NCBI GenBank assembly: GCA_030611765.1
Contig: JAUWPE010000011.1
Coordinates: 1-37,122 of the forward strand
Direction: 5' to 3'
DNA length: 37,122 bases
Origin: Candidatus Cloacimonadota bacterium
Lineage (GTDB): Bacteria > Cloacimonadota > Cloacimonadia > JGIOTU-2
The translations under genes were made by a program, and so were the position numbers. Positions 11,150-19,130 of the stretch are shown here, in pieces (the stretch's first letter is position 1; each line of letters starts with the position of its first letter). Below the pieces are notes generated by a model. The model ran no database searches. It saw nothing but the letters and a program-made list of their open reading frames with translations, and was not told where the DNA came from.

Positions 11150-12330
11150 TATATCATACCTCCGACCTTTGCCATCTTAAGAATATGCTGGGCTTGTTTG
11201 ACTACAGGTGGATCGATCATCTTACTTCCAAGAGATACAACACCCTTGCCTTCCTTTTTGGCAGTGTTATACGCATCAACTATCTGCTGCGCTTTGACTA
11301 ATTCTTCTTTTGTGTGCAAAAACGCTTCATGCACGACCTTTATCTGACGAGGATGAATACACCCTTTACCGTCAAATCCCATTGCTTTTGCCTGTTTCAC
11401 ATTTTCATACAAGCCATCCATATCACCAACATCTGAGAACACAGTATCAATTGCCTGTACACCCGCAGCTTTTGCAGCATTGACTACCATACTTTTGGCA
11501 AAAAAACATTCCTTTTCAGATTTTGATCGCATCACACCAATATCGGCTGTATAATCTTCAAGACCAAGTGCCAGAGCAACGACATTATCGCAGGATGATG
11601 CAATTTCATATGTATTAATAACCCCTTTTGCTGACTCGATTATCGGCATAAGAAAAACAGGAGATTTATCTTTTTTGAGCTTCTTTATATATGTATCAAT
11701 ATCTGTAACTTGTTGTTTGGATTCACATTTTGGAATGAGCACAACGTGAACATTTTCATTAATAATTTCTTTGATATCTTCGAAGCCAATGGGAAGCTGG
11801 TTGATCCGAACCATCCTTTCCGAATTCTTGAAATCTATTGTCCTGAGTGCATTTCGTACCAGTATTCGAGCGGAATCCTTTACATCAGGATGGACTGAAT
11901 CTTCCAGATCGAGGATTATTCCGTCGGATCCGTGCAGACCTGCATTCAGCATCAGCTTTGGTGAACCACCCGGCAGATAGAGCCGCGAACGTCTTAACCG
12001 CTCTTTTGCAGTTTTATACTTGCAATGCTCTTTCATTTCCGGCAAGTATGATTTACTAATGGTATTATCTGCTTTCTTTAGTGCTGCTTCGATGCGTGCA
12101 GAAATGACAAAATCGAGCGCGCCCTGATCTTCAATCTTCACTTTGGTGTTTTCAATACCGAAAAATGCCAGTTCTTTTTGTGCCAGAGAAATAATGTGGT
12201 CTCCGAAATAATTTTTCACTTTGCTGATGAGTTCTATCTGTATTCCACCGCTGTCTGTGAGTTCTATCGTTACCATGCAATCGGAGCGGATTTTTGGTCC
12301 ATAGTTTCCAGCCGATGCAATTTTTGCCAT
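11149..12330 (-). CDS. citDE: Fused citrate lyase acyl-carrier (CitD) and beta (CitE) subunits
   Basis: This 393-residue protein joins two citrate lyase subunits. Residues 1 to about 88 are CitD-like: SAGNYGPKIRSDC includes the probable prosthetic-group serine S16, followed by VKIEDQGALDFVISARIEAALKK. After a short linker, residues from about 105 onward are CitE, the lyase that releases oxaloacetate from citryl-ACP (HpcH/HpaI fold): RSRLYLPGGSPKLMLNAG, DGIILDLEDSV, VVLIPKCES, FLMPIIESAKGV, ALGLEDYTADIG and GKGCIHPRQIKVVHEAF. The ATG is preceded by AGGAG at good spacing. It is the first gene of a two-gene operon with citF. The acidic metal ligands (DLEDS, IIES) are intact. CitE-like proteins can have other CoA-ester substrates, but the neighbouring CitF makes citrate lyase the best call. 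Confidence 0.93.
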   Translation of the reverse strand: MAKIASAGNYGPKIRSDCMVTIELTDSGGIQIELISKVKNYFGDHIISLAQKELAFFGIENTKVKIEDQGALDFVISARIEAALKKADNTISKSYLPEMKEHCKYKTAKERLRRSRLYLPGGSPKLMLNAGLHGSDGIILDLEDSVHPDVKDSARILVRNALRTIDFKNSERMVRINQLPIGFEDIKEIINENVHVVLIPKCESKQQVTDIDTYIKKLKKDKSPVFLMPIIESAKGVINTYEIASSCDNVVALALGLEDYTADIGVMRSKSEKECFFAKSMVVNAAKAAGVQAIDTVFSDVGDMDGLYENVKQAKAMGFDGKGCIHPRQIKVVHEAFLHTKEELVKAQQIVDAYNTAKKEGKGVVSLGSKMIDPPVVKQAQHILKMAKVGGMI

Positions 12331-12386
12331 ACTATCTCCTATTTATTGTGAAATTATTTATATTTATGAATTGGTTATGAACCATC

Positions 12387-13760
12387 CTATAGAATTACAA
12401 GGTCAACTTTTATGATTTTCATATCTATACACACATAGAAACATTTTTCCACGTAATCATAATCAGAGATATAATCGATTTTATTATCAAATTCTTCGTC
12501 AGCAACCACATCACCCTTTCCAGCAAGAATGAGCTTCAATAAATTCTTGTGTGATAATATATAATAATTCTGCTCGAGTCGTCCGTCGCGGATGTAATCA
12601 ATAACTATCACTTGTGGTGACTGTTTATTATACTTTTCATGAGTTGCTGGTTTGGCTTTTTGCCAATCTATTTTTCCGTGTGCTTTATCCAGCATATAGT
12701 GATTTCCACGCCCATCAATAATGAGAAGTTTCTCGTCACGAAGGGATTCAATATTCTTTATTTCCCCTTCGAATTTTGCTTTCCATTTCAACAGGAAGGT
12801 GTTCTTCTTTATGCAGGTAAGTTCCTTGTTTGTGATAATATAAAGATTTTCTACATCAAAGAAAGGGGGCATGGTAATTTCAACAGGACTGATCCATTGC
12901 CAGTCCTGCACCTCGAAATCGGGATGAGGAAGATTCTGAAAAAGTGATTTATAATCAATAAGTATTTTTTTCTTTTCACTGATGACTTCCTTGCCGCTGC
13001 TAATAAGACCTTGACCCCACTTCCGTCCGAAGACGACATATGTGGTTGCAACGATTATGACAATGAGCATTATCCGCCCGGTAGTTTTTGAATTGATACG
13101 GAATTTTCTGCGTGGTCTGTAGTGTGAGTGCATCTCGGAAGCTGTGATGTGCAACAGAGGTGCAGTATCTTCCGAAAAAAGCTTGTTAAATTCTTGAAGA
13201 AATTCCTTTTTGCTTTCTATTGAAGTGTCGAGTTCTTTTGCAGAGAGGAAGGGAAGTATGAAGATTTCCGTATCGTGTTTTAGATCGAGGGTGAATACCT
13301 TTATCTGAAGTTCCTCCTCTTTTATGCCGAGTATTGGAACGTGAAATGATTCTTCGAAATGTTTATGAATATCCAGTCCAATTGGTGCGAGTTTGTCATT
13401 ATAAGCATAGATTATCAGACGACCTGTTTGTACAAAATATGCGATACCGTTTTTGATAACACAGATAACTGCCGACATTTCAAATTTACACTTTTCCCGA
13501 TTGAAAAAGGCAGTGAGATGCCAGTTCATTTCCCGAATCGTATTTTGTAGCCGTGTCTTTACGTCATAGGAATTCTCGTAAAAATTCTCTTTAAACACAT
13601 TCAAGAGAACGCCAATTGCTTTTTCTGCTTTATCGCTTTTCTCGTAGGAGTTGAGAATGAGTGCTACTTTTTCCTGCGATTTCTCATAGAAATCTGTGTA
13701 TATATAGTTGCTGTCTTTGATAGAATAATTTGTTTGAATCGTTATATGTTTCTTTGTCAT
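12387..13760 (-). CDS. Membrane protein with degenerate PP2C-like domain and PQQ/propeller-like C-part
   Basis: This 457-residue protein has three parts. Residues 1 to about 200 resemble a PP2C/SpoIIE-type phosphatase fold (MSAVICVIKNGIAYFVQTGRLIIYAYNDKLAPIG aligns with the usual T-x-V...GDSR region). The Asp residues that bind metal in active phosphatases are not where expected, since the GDSR position reads QTGR. A single membrane helix lies at about 229-246 after an Arg/Lys-rich stretch. The remaining 200 residues have beta-propeller-like blades, such as KLLIIDGRGNHYMLDKAHGKIDWQ, similar to PQQ repeats. The N-part would be cytoplasmic and the propeller outside. The start overlaps the stop of the upstream radical SAM gene by four bases (ATGA), implying coupled translation. 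The function is unknown. The PP2C assignment is moderate, and a pseudo-phosphatase or scaffold is possible. Confidence 0.6.
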   Translation of the reverse strand: MTKKHITIQTNYSIKDSNYIYTDFYEKSQEKVALILNSYEKSDKAEKAIGVLLNVFKENFYENSYDVKTRLQNTIREMNWHLTAFFNREKCKFEMSAVICVIKNGIAYFVQTGRLIIYAYNDKLAPIGLDIHKHFEESFHVPILGIKEEELQIKVFTLDLKHDTEIFILPFLSAKELDTSIESKKEFLQEFNKLFSEDTAPLLHITASEMHSHYRPRRKFRINSKTTGRIMLIVIIVATTYVVFGRKWGQGLISSGKEVISEKKKILIDYKSLFQNLPHPDFEVQDWQWISPVEITMPPFFDVENLYIITNKELTCIKKNTFLLKWKAKFEGEIKNIESLRDEKLLIIDGRGNHYMLDKAHGKIDWQKAKPATHEKYNKQSPQVIVIDYIRDGRLEQNYYILSHKNLLKLILAGKGDVVADEEFDNKIDYISDYDYVEKCFYVCIDMKIIKVDLVIL

Positions 13761-14839
13761 TTTTTTAATAACCTTAGTACTGCTTTGAATAATATACGAT
13801 TACTCATAAGCATATTTGTGTATGATGCATTTGCCATTGGGCAGTAGCATTTTTCCTTGCGGATTGCGTTGCGTTCTTTTTTCAGAAGTGCACTCTTTTT
13901 CCAGAGTTTTTTGAAATTATAGCCGTAGTCTTTTACATTTCCTACAACAAATGCCTTGATACAGCAGGGCCAGACATCACCATTTGGAACGAGCTGTGCG
14001 GAGAGAATTCCTGCATAACAGGGAAGTACACGACGCTGTTCTTTGAGGATTTTCTTTACCATTTTGTAGTATTCGATGCGGAATGTTTGGGTAATCTTGT
14101 TCATGCCTTTGAAAGGCGTATTTCTGATCTTATGAAGAAGGAAGTCGATTGCTTGAGAGTAGTCCATCACGCGAGGAGTGATATCTTCATCCATAGTACC
14201 GAGTTCAACACGGTTTTCTGCAATTTCTGTAATGTAGGAATCCGGATGTAAGTCCATAAGTCCTGCAGCAATTTCGTGGAAACGGTCAACATTGAACTTA
14301 GATATAACTGTGTGAATTCCGACATTCACATTGCAAAGATCAATTTTTTTCAAACCTTCAAAAGTTTTGATCGCTTTTTCATAAGCACCGGGAATTCCGC
14401 GAATTTCATCATCTCTTGATTCAAGATCATCAATTGAGAGATTGATCACGATATTGCTTTTGGGACAGCTTTGTGCAATTGCTTTCACTCGCTGCGGAAT
14501 TTCTTTGAAGAGCAGCCCGTTTGTAGGAATGTTTATGATGCTCGGTTTGCATCTTTTGTAGATAACATCAATGATCTCTTCGAGGTCGCGTCTCAGGAAT
14601 GGCTCGCCGCCGCTAATAGTTACCCAGTATGCACTTTTGCCGATAGTGCGGAATATTTTATCATATTCATCAACTGATAGTTCCTCGGTTTTGATCTTGT
14701 AGATATTACAAGTTTTGCAGCGGGAATTACACCGATAGGTCACGCTCACTGTGCAATTTACCGGCAGCATGATTTTTTCATAAAGATGCCGTGAAAGTCG
14801 GAGAAAAATGAGTTTAAGGAGAAGTTTTATGCTTTTCAT
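13757..14839 (-). CDS. Radical SAM protein with SPASM-like C-terminal cysteines
   Basis: This 360-residue protein carries the radical SAM [4Fe-4S] motif C37-NSR-C41-KT-C44, the ISGGEPFLRRDLEEII segment that contacts S-adenosylmethionine, and a C-terminal SPASM-like region (CYAGILSAQLVPNGDVWPCC, later CYCPMAN) that should hold an auxiliary cluster. Such enzymes modify peptides or proteins, build cofactors or act on sugars. The substrate here is unknown. The N-terminal 25 residues are basic and hydrophobic, possibly a membrane-associated helix. It is translationally coupled (ATGA) to the downstream membrane PP2C-like protein, so the two probably work together. No short precursor peptide gene is evident next to it. 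A 16-bp palindrome (14850-14865) sits just upstream of the start, and no good Shine-Dalgarno sequence is visible. Confidence 0.88.
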   Translation of the reverse strand: MKSIKLLLKLIFLRLSRHLYEKIMLPVNCTVSVTYRCNSRCKTCNIYKIKTEELSVDEYDKIFRTIGKSAYWVTISGGEPFLRRDLEEIIDVIYKRCKPSIINIPTNGLLFKEIPQRVKAIAQSCPKSNIVINLSIDDLESRDDEIRGIPGAYEKAIKTFEGLKKIDLCNVNVGIHTVISKFNVDRFHEIAAGLMDLHPDSYITEIAENRVELGTMDEDITPRVMDYSQAIDFLLHKIRNTPFKGMNKITQTFRIEYYKMVKKILKEQRRVLPCYAGILSAQLVPNGDVWPCCIKAFVVGNVKDYGYNFKKLWKKSALLKKERNAIRKEKCYCPMANASYTNMLMSNRILFKAVLRLLKK

Positions 14840-14849
14840 GATTTATTAG

Positions 14850-14865
14850 TCCCGATGCATCGGGA
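14850..14865. repeat. 16-bp perfect palindrome
   Basis: TCCCGATGCATCGGGA is fully self-complementary. It lies between the MNT-type gene and the radical SAM gene and could form a small hairpin in the radical SAM leader, serve as a binding site, or be a REP-like unit. Confidence 0.5.
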
Positions 14866-14896
14866 ATAATTCTGTTTCAAATATACTGAATCATCT

Positions 14897-15199
14897 TTAG
14901 TTTTCATAAATGACTTGTTCCTCCGCCTTAATTCTATCGATTAAGAGTGGGCTTATAGAATTTTCAGTCAGAAGGTCTATTTTCTTTTTTATCAATTCGG
15001 ACAGTTCCCTTTCAATCCACACAAGTTCAAGCAGACTTTTAATGTCTGCAAATTTCACAAGTAGATCGATGTCACTCGATGTATCAGCACTACCTTGAGC
15101 ATAGGATCCAAAAACTCCGATCTTTCGTGCTCCGGCATTCACAAGGTACGTAATGAGTTGCTTTTCAATTTCTGAATTTAAATGGTTTTTTTTATTCAT
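14897..15199 (-). CDS. MNT-type nucleotidyltransferase (MntA/antitoxin-like)
   Basis: This 100-residue protein is a minimal nucleotidyltransferase. The motif GSYAQGSADTSSDIDLLV holds the GS pair (31-32) and the two metal-binding aspartates D43 and D45, and KKIDLLTENS supplies the likely third acidic residue. Proteins like this usually pair with an adjacent HEPN (HepT) toxin, which they neutralise by AMPylation. No HEPN gene is found on either side here, and the flanking 15200-15450 stretch is palindromic repeat. It is probably an orphan or the remains of a pair. No Shine-Dalgarno sequence precedes the ATG, and a TATAAT lies only 4 nt upstream. Confidence 0.85.
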   Translation of the reverse strand: MNKKNHLNSEIEKQLITYLVNAGARKIGVFGSYAQGSADTSSDIDLLVKFADIKSLLELVWIERELSELIKKKIDLLTENSISPLLIDRIKAEEQVIYEN

Positions 15200-15203
15200 A
15201 AGT

Positions 15204-15231
15204 ATTATAAGTCCACTCTAAGAAAATTCAA
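15204..15231 (-). promoter_or_regulatory. Promoter directly before the MNT gene, possibly leaderless
   Basis: On the minus strand TTGAAT (15231-15226), a 16-nt spacer and TATAAT (15209-15204) form a good promoter. Its expected start point coincides with the ATG at 15199-15197. With no Shine-Dalgarno sequence, this suggests a leaderless mRNA. Confidence 0.5.
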
Positions 15232-15302
15232 TTTAAGAAATCGATAAACCGTTAAAACGGTTAAATTATTTTTTGGTCTCATTAACCACCAACTTCTACT
15301 CT

Positions 15303-15372
15303 CGTTACCAAGCCCCTGCTTGGTAACGGAAGACGATAAGACATTGCGTTCCCAAAGTGGGCTTTGGGAACG
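15303..15372. repeat. Double-hairpin (BIME-like) repeat element
   Basis: Two perfect 11-bp hairpins lie 18 nt apart. CGTTACCAAGC/GCTTGGTAACG is at 15303-15328 with loop CCCT. CGTTCCCAAAG/CTTTGGGAACG is at 15347-15372 with loop TGGG. A relative of the first arm pair (GGTTACCAAGCC...GGCTTGGTAACC) interrupts the pseudogene at 30671-30726. The rest of 15205-15454 shows no gene. Confidence 0.7.
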
Positions 15373-15454
15373 AGAGGAGGATAGTAATGGTTTCCAAATA
15401 TTTAAAATTTTTTCTAACATATTTCTAATCATACCCTTTTAAGAGTAAGCTCAA

Positions 15455-16342
15455 TTATGATTTGCTCAAATCCTTTGTGGATTCTGAGATATCCCATTTG
15501 TAGGGAGTTTTCTTTAAAATTTTATAATCGAACCAGCCGAGAAAACGTCCCCAAATTTCGAGGAATATTGTAAAGATGATCTTCAAATCCTTTATAGGAT
15601 TGAGGGACAATTCCTTCATGGTCAGCCCGATTATCAAACCGGAATTTTGAGACACAACCGTATAGTCTTGATTGTCCTGAAGCCACAAATGACCGGCATA
15701 AATTCTTCTACGCTGCTTGATGAAATCAGATACATTTTCCGGTCCTTTATTGTGCACGATCGCATCAGGCACATATTTGAGCTTCAGTCCGTCATGAGTG
15801 ATAATGGACTCGATACTTGCTTCATCTACAGGGCTGTGTTCGGGAATTTCTTTTACCATATTTCGGAAGGATGCCATCTCTCCGATCTTAGGAGAAATCA
15901 TTGCCATTTTATGATGCAAGTGCCACATCATACACACTGCGAACCCGATAAAACTTTTCGGATTATTGATCGGTTCCGGTCGTCCGCCCGTCATGCCGAT
16001 GGACTCGTCATAAAAAGGAACAGTTAGTTTTTCGATAGTGTTCTTAGCAGGAATCGTATCTGCGCTCTCAATAATAAGCACATCGCCAGTCGCTTCCTTG
16101 AGGAATAGATTGATTGCTGATGATTTTCCTTTGCGCTCATTTTGTATGATGAGCTTTATGCGAGGATCTTTCTTTTCGTATTCACGAACAATATCATCAG
16201 TTCTGTCTGTTGATGCACTGGATACCACAATGATCTCTTTCAGTTCAACTTTATGCAGAACCTGTTCTTCAACAGCTTGAAGAAGCTGTCCGATATTTTT
16301 TTCTTCATTATAGGCAAAAATGCCGAGACTTACGTTAATCAT
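15455..16342 (-). CDS. Family 2 glycosyltransferase
   Basis: This 295-residue enzyme probably transfers a sugar to a lipid or polysaccharide at the inner face of the membrane. Its N-terminus INVSLGIFAYNEEKNIGQLL is the GT2 nucleotide-binding start, followed by IIVVSSASTDRTDDIV and ADTIPAKNTIEKL, where a plain DxD is replaced by ESADT. The later RRRIYAGHLWLQD resembles the QxxRW region. I chose the ATG at 16342 because AGGGAAGAG precedes it. It overlaps the end of nusB by eight bases, so the two are co-transcribed and coupled. A longer form with nine more residues would start from an earlier codon without a good ribosome site. The C-terminal part is moderately hydrophobic. The exact substrate is unknown. 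Confidence 0.85.
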   Translation of the reverse strand: MINVSLGIFAYNEEKNIGQLLQAVEEQVLHKVELKEIIVVSSASTDRTDDIVREYEKKDPRIKLIIQNERKGKSSAINLFLKEATGDVLIIESADTIPAKNTIEKLTVPFYDESIGMTGGRPEPINNPKSFIGFAVCMMWHLHHKMAMISPKIGEMASFRNMVKEIPEHSPVDEASIESIITHDGLKLKYVPDAIVHNKGPENVSDFIKQRRRIYAGHLWLQDNQDYTVVSQNSGLIIGLTMKELSLNPIKDLKIIFTIFLEIWGRFLGWFDYKILKKTPYKWDISESTKDLSKS

Positions 16343-16775
16343 CTTTCTCTTCCCTGTGCATGATAGCATCTAAAATACCATTAACGAATTTCTTTGATCT
16401 CTGCCCGGAGAAATCTTCAGCCAACTCCACCGCTTCATTGATCGCTACCTTTTTCGGAATGTTCGTATATTCTAATTCCATGACTGCAAGCCGAAGGATG
16501 CTTTTCTCAATTATAGTGATCCTTTCAAAAGACCATTTTTTCAAGAACTGCTTGATAAGCTCGTCAATATCCTGTAAATGTTGATTTGTTTCCTTTACAA
16601 GATTGATGCAGAAATCTTTTTCATCAAGAGTAAAGGTTACCTCATTCACGGATATCGATTCATGGAATTTTTTCTCAAGCAATTGTTCAAAGGCGGATGT
16701 GTCCTCAGGGATCTCTTCAAAATAGAGTCCGTAAATCATCTGCACTGCGATTTCTCTGGCTTCTCGTCGTTTCAT
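16335..16775 (-). CDS. nusB: Transcription antitermination factor NusB
   Basis: NusB binds boxA RNA together with S10 (NusE) and keeps RNA polymerase from terminating in rRNA operons. This 146-residue protein has the expected all-helical family pattern: KRREAREIAVQMIYGLYF at the start, a central WSFERITIIEKSILRLAVMELEY, then IPKKVAINEAVELAEDFSGQRSKKFVNGILDAI at the end. It is slightly longer than average because of an acidic insert at about 22-45. It is the upstream member of a pair with the GT2 gene and diverges from the PhoH-like gene. Two boxA-like sites are present in the rRNA operon at 1195 and 3079. Confidence 0.95.
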   Translation of the reverse strand: MKRREAREIAVQMIYGLYFEEIPEDTSAFEQLLEKKFHESISVNEVTFTLDEKDFCINLVKETNQHLQDIDELIKQFLKKWSFERITIIEKSILRLAVMELEYTNIPKKVAINEAVELAEDFSGQRSKKFVNGILDAIMHREEKDD

Positions 16776-16880
16776 GGCTCACCTTATTAAAGAAGGGAAA
16801 GTCCCTGTCAAGGAGATATGTTGTCAATAAAAAAGGACTTTTTTAGTCATCAACTTAAAATATAGGAATTTCCATTAAAA

Positions 16881-16907
16881 TTGACATAAATTCATGAGCA
16901 CTAAAGA
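16881..16907 (+). promoter_or_regulatory. Possible promoter of the PhoH-like gene
   Basis: TTGACA at 16881-16886 is followed after 15 nt by the weak -10 candidate TAAAGA (16902-16907). The location, just before the gene and in the divergent region with nusB, is sensible, but the -10 match and spacing are poor. Confidence 0.3.
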
Positions 16908-16946
16908 CTCAAACGCACTATGAAGAAAGAAAGTAAGAAGGATCAT

Positions 16947-18296
16947 ATGGAAAAGATTTACGTGCTCGACACGAATGTGGTAATTCACGACCCCTCCGCA
17001 ATTTATGCCTATCCCAAAGATAAGATCGTTATTCCCATAACAGTTATTGAAGAAATCGACCAGTTCAAAAAAGGATTGGATGAAAAGAGCAGAAATGCAC
17101 GTCAGTTCAGCAGATTTCTTGATGGTTTACGCAAGGAAAATTCACTGGCAAAAGGAGTGAAACTGAAAAACGGCGGCACGCTTCAGGTAGCTCTTGCACA
17201 TAAAATAGATGAAGAAATGGAAGATATTCTTATCACCGATGTGAACGATAATCTGATCCTTGGCACTGCTTATAAACTCAAAAAGGATAATCCAGACAAA
17301 GAAGTGATCATGGTTTCCAAGGATGCGAATGTGCGTATCAAAGCGGATGCGATCGGATTGAAAGCCATCAACTATGAAACGGAAGCAATCAATTTTGAGG
17401 AGCTGTACACTGGTGTGCTGAAAAAAGAAGTCAGCGGTGCTGAAGTTGAAGATTTCAAGAAACAAACTGAAGTGAAAAATACTTTTGGGTTGACCAGTTA
17501 CAATCAATTTCTGCTGCTCCATGAAAAGGATAAATTTAATCATAATATTATAGCAAGATATTATAAAGATGAGAATGTTGTCCGTCCGCTGCAATTCTAT
17601 AAAAACAAGCCAATCTGGGGAATCAAGGCGCTCAACCCGGAACAGGAAGCAGCTTTCGATATTCTGCTTGATGATTCTGTTAAAATAGTCTCTCTCATCG
17701 GTATTGCAGGAACAGGAAAGACTCTCCTTGCACTCGCTGCGGGCCTGCAAAAGGTTATTGAGGAAGAAAAATATACCAAGCTTATTGTGACGCGTCCGAT
17801 CTTTCCACTCGGCAAAGATATCGGTTATCTGCCGGGCACCAAAAAAGAGAAATATAATCCCTGGATGCAACCCATTTATGATAATATGGAAATCCTTCTT
17901 CAAAGCAGAGAATCCCAGGAAGAAACTAAGGAAAAAGGGAAATTCGGAAGAAAGAGAACGTCTTCGCTTGATGAATTTCTCGATTACGGATTCATAGAAT
18001 TGGAACCGCTGACTTACATTCGCGGACGAAGTTTGCCCGACCAGTTCATGATCGTGGATGAGGCGCAGAACCTTACTCCTCACGAGATGAAAACCATCAT
18101 CACTCGTGCCGGAGACCGAACGAAAGTTGTGCTGACTGGCGATCCTTATCAGATCGACATTCCGTATTTGGATTCTGAAAGCAACGGTTTGAGCGTGGTG
18201 GTGGATAAGTTCAAAGACGAAAAACTTTCCGGTCACGTCACATTGGTGAAAGGTGAGCGATCCGTGCTGGCGGAAATGGCTGCAAAGTATTTATAA
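16947..18296 (+). CDS. PIN domain - PhoH-type ATPase
   Basis: This 449-residue two-domain protein starts with a PIN nuclease-like domain (MEKIYVLDTNVVIHDPSAI, VTVIEEIDQFKK-type acidic residues, DVNDNLILGTAYKL) and continues with a PhoH ATPase domain (Walker A GIAGTGKT at 252-259, TRPIFPLGKDIGYLPG, Walker B FMIVDEAQN with D371-E372, then TGDPYQIDIPY). PIN-PhoH proteins (PhoH2, YlaK) are thought to be RNA helicase/RNases. The first possible ATG, at 16920, lacks a ribosome site. The ATG at 16947 has AAGGA at good spacing and begins directly with the PIN fold, so I prefer it. The HDIG gene follows 14 bp later, probably in one operon. Confidence 0.92.
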   Translation: MEKIYVLDTNVVIHDPSAIYAYPKDKIVIPITVIEEIDQFKKGLDEKSRNARQFSRFLDGLRKENSLAKGVKLKNGGTLQVALAHKIDEEMEDILITDVNDNLILGTAYKLKKDNPDKEVIMVSKDANVRIKADAIGLKAINYETEAINFEELYTGVLKKEVSGAEVEDFKKQTEVKNTFGLTSYNQFLLLHEKDKFNHNIIARYYKDENVVRPLQFYKNKPIWGIKALNPEQEAAFDILLDDSVKIVSLIGIAGTGKTLLALAAGLQKVIEEEKYTKLIVTRPIFPLGKDIGYLPGTKKEKYNPWMQPIYDNMEILLQSRESQEETKEKGKFGRKRTSSLDEFLDYGFIELEPLTYIRGRSLPDQFMIVDEAQNLTPHEMKTIITRAGDRTKVVLTGDPYQIDIPYLDSESNGLSVVVDKFKDEKLSGHVTLVKGERSVLAEMAAKYL

Positions 18297-18310
18297 AAAG
18301 GAAATATCTT

Positions 18311-18856
18311 ATGAAACGAGAAGAAGCACTTACATTATTAAAGACACATTTGAAGAATAGAAATTTGCAAAAGCACTGTCTCGCAGTGGAAGCTGCAATG
18401 GCGATTTTTGCGGAATACTTTAATGAGGATATAGAAAATTGGGCGCTTGCCGGACTGCTTCATGATCTTGATTATGAGAGTACAGTAAATGATTTTCCTC
18501 GCCATGGGAAAGAAACAGTTGAGATGCTCAAAGATAAAGGGCTTGATGAGAAAATTCTCTATGCAATCGAAGCACATCCCGGGCATGTGGAAAGAAGATC
18601 AAATATGGATAAGGTGCTATATGCAGTTGATTCGTTGACAGGACTCATCGTTGCAGCTGCGCTTATGCATCCTGATAAAAAGATCTCCTCTTTGAATACG
18701 GATTTTATAATGAGAAGATTCAAAGAAAAACGCTTTGCTGCCGGCGCGAACAGAGAGCAGATACAGTCCTGCGAGGAATTTGGAATGTCCCTCGAAGATT
18801 TTATCGAGCATACTTTGCATGCAATGGCAGGCATTGAGAAGGAACTGGGATTTTAA
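18311..18856 (+). CDS. HDIG-domain metal-dependent hydrolase
   Basis: This 181-residue single-domain protein belongs to the HD superfamily. The metal-binding pattern is visible as H (KHCLAVE), the HD pair in GLLHDLDYE, H in FPRHGKE, an EAHPGH pair and D in YAVDSLTGLI. Relatives labelled HDIG act as phosphohydrolases on nucleotides, but the substrate is not known. AAGGAAA precedes the ATG. It directly follows the PIN-PhoH gene, and such a pairing would fit RNA or nucleotide turnover (inference). Confidence 0.9.
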   Translation: MKREEALTLLKTHLKNRNLQKHCLAVEAAMAIFAEYFNEDIENWALAGLLHDLDYESTVNDFPRHGKETVEMLKDKGLDEKILYAIEAHPGHVERRSNMDKVLYAVDSLTGLIVAAALMHPDKKISSLNTDFIMRRFKEKRFAAGANREQIQSCEEFGMSLEDFIEHTLHAMAGIEKELGF

Positions 18857-18958
18857 GATACGAGAAGCGTGAAGCGAAGAGAGAAGAGGGAGGAATCACC
18901 CGGCTTCGTTGCATTACGCAGTGGTAGAAGCGAAATGTAAATAATATAAATTAGTACC

Positions 18959-19116
18959 GTTGTCATTCCCGATCCGCCAGCTGGCGGAAATCCAGTCTTT
19001 GGACAGTGAAATAAATAAAAAGATTTCACGTCCTGGAGACTTGGTAACGAGAAAAAGAAATAATTTATAAATAAATCAGTGTTAATCAGCATCATCAGCG
19101 TCATCTGCGTTCTATT
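18959..19116. repeat. Dispersed repeats: CCGCCAGCTGGCGG unit and ATCAGCATCATCAGCG unit
   Basis: The 274-bp gap after the HDIG gene has no evident gene. At 18959-18996 it contains a TTGTCATTCCCGA...AAATCCAGT repeat with the perfect palindrome TCCGCCAGCTGGCGGA at 18973-18988. At 19074-19116 it has a 43-bp unit (…TTAATCAGCATCATCAGCG…) that recurs as a near copy at 28609-28652. Confidence 0.65.
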
Positions 19117-19130
19117 ATCCTGTGAGAAAA

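Noticed and set aside
15205-15432. A 75-codon minus-strand frame upstream of the MNT gene, considered as a missing HEPN partner
   Set aside because: The translation covers the double-hairpin repeat and shows no HEPN motif.
17142-18236. A long open frame antisense to the PhoH-like gene
   Set aside because: It is a shadow of a strongly conserved gene, with no recognisable domain.
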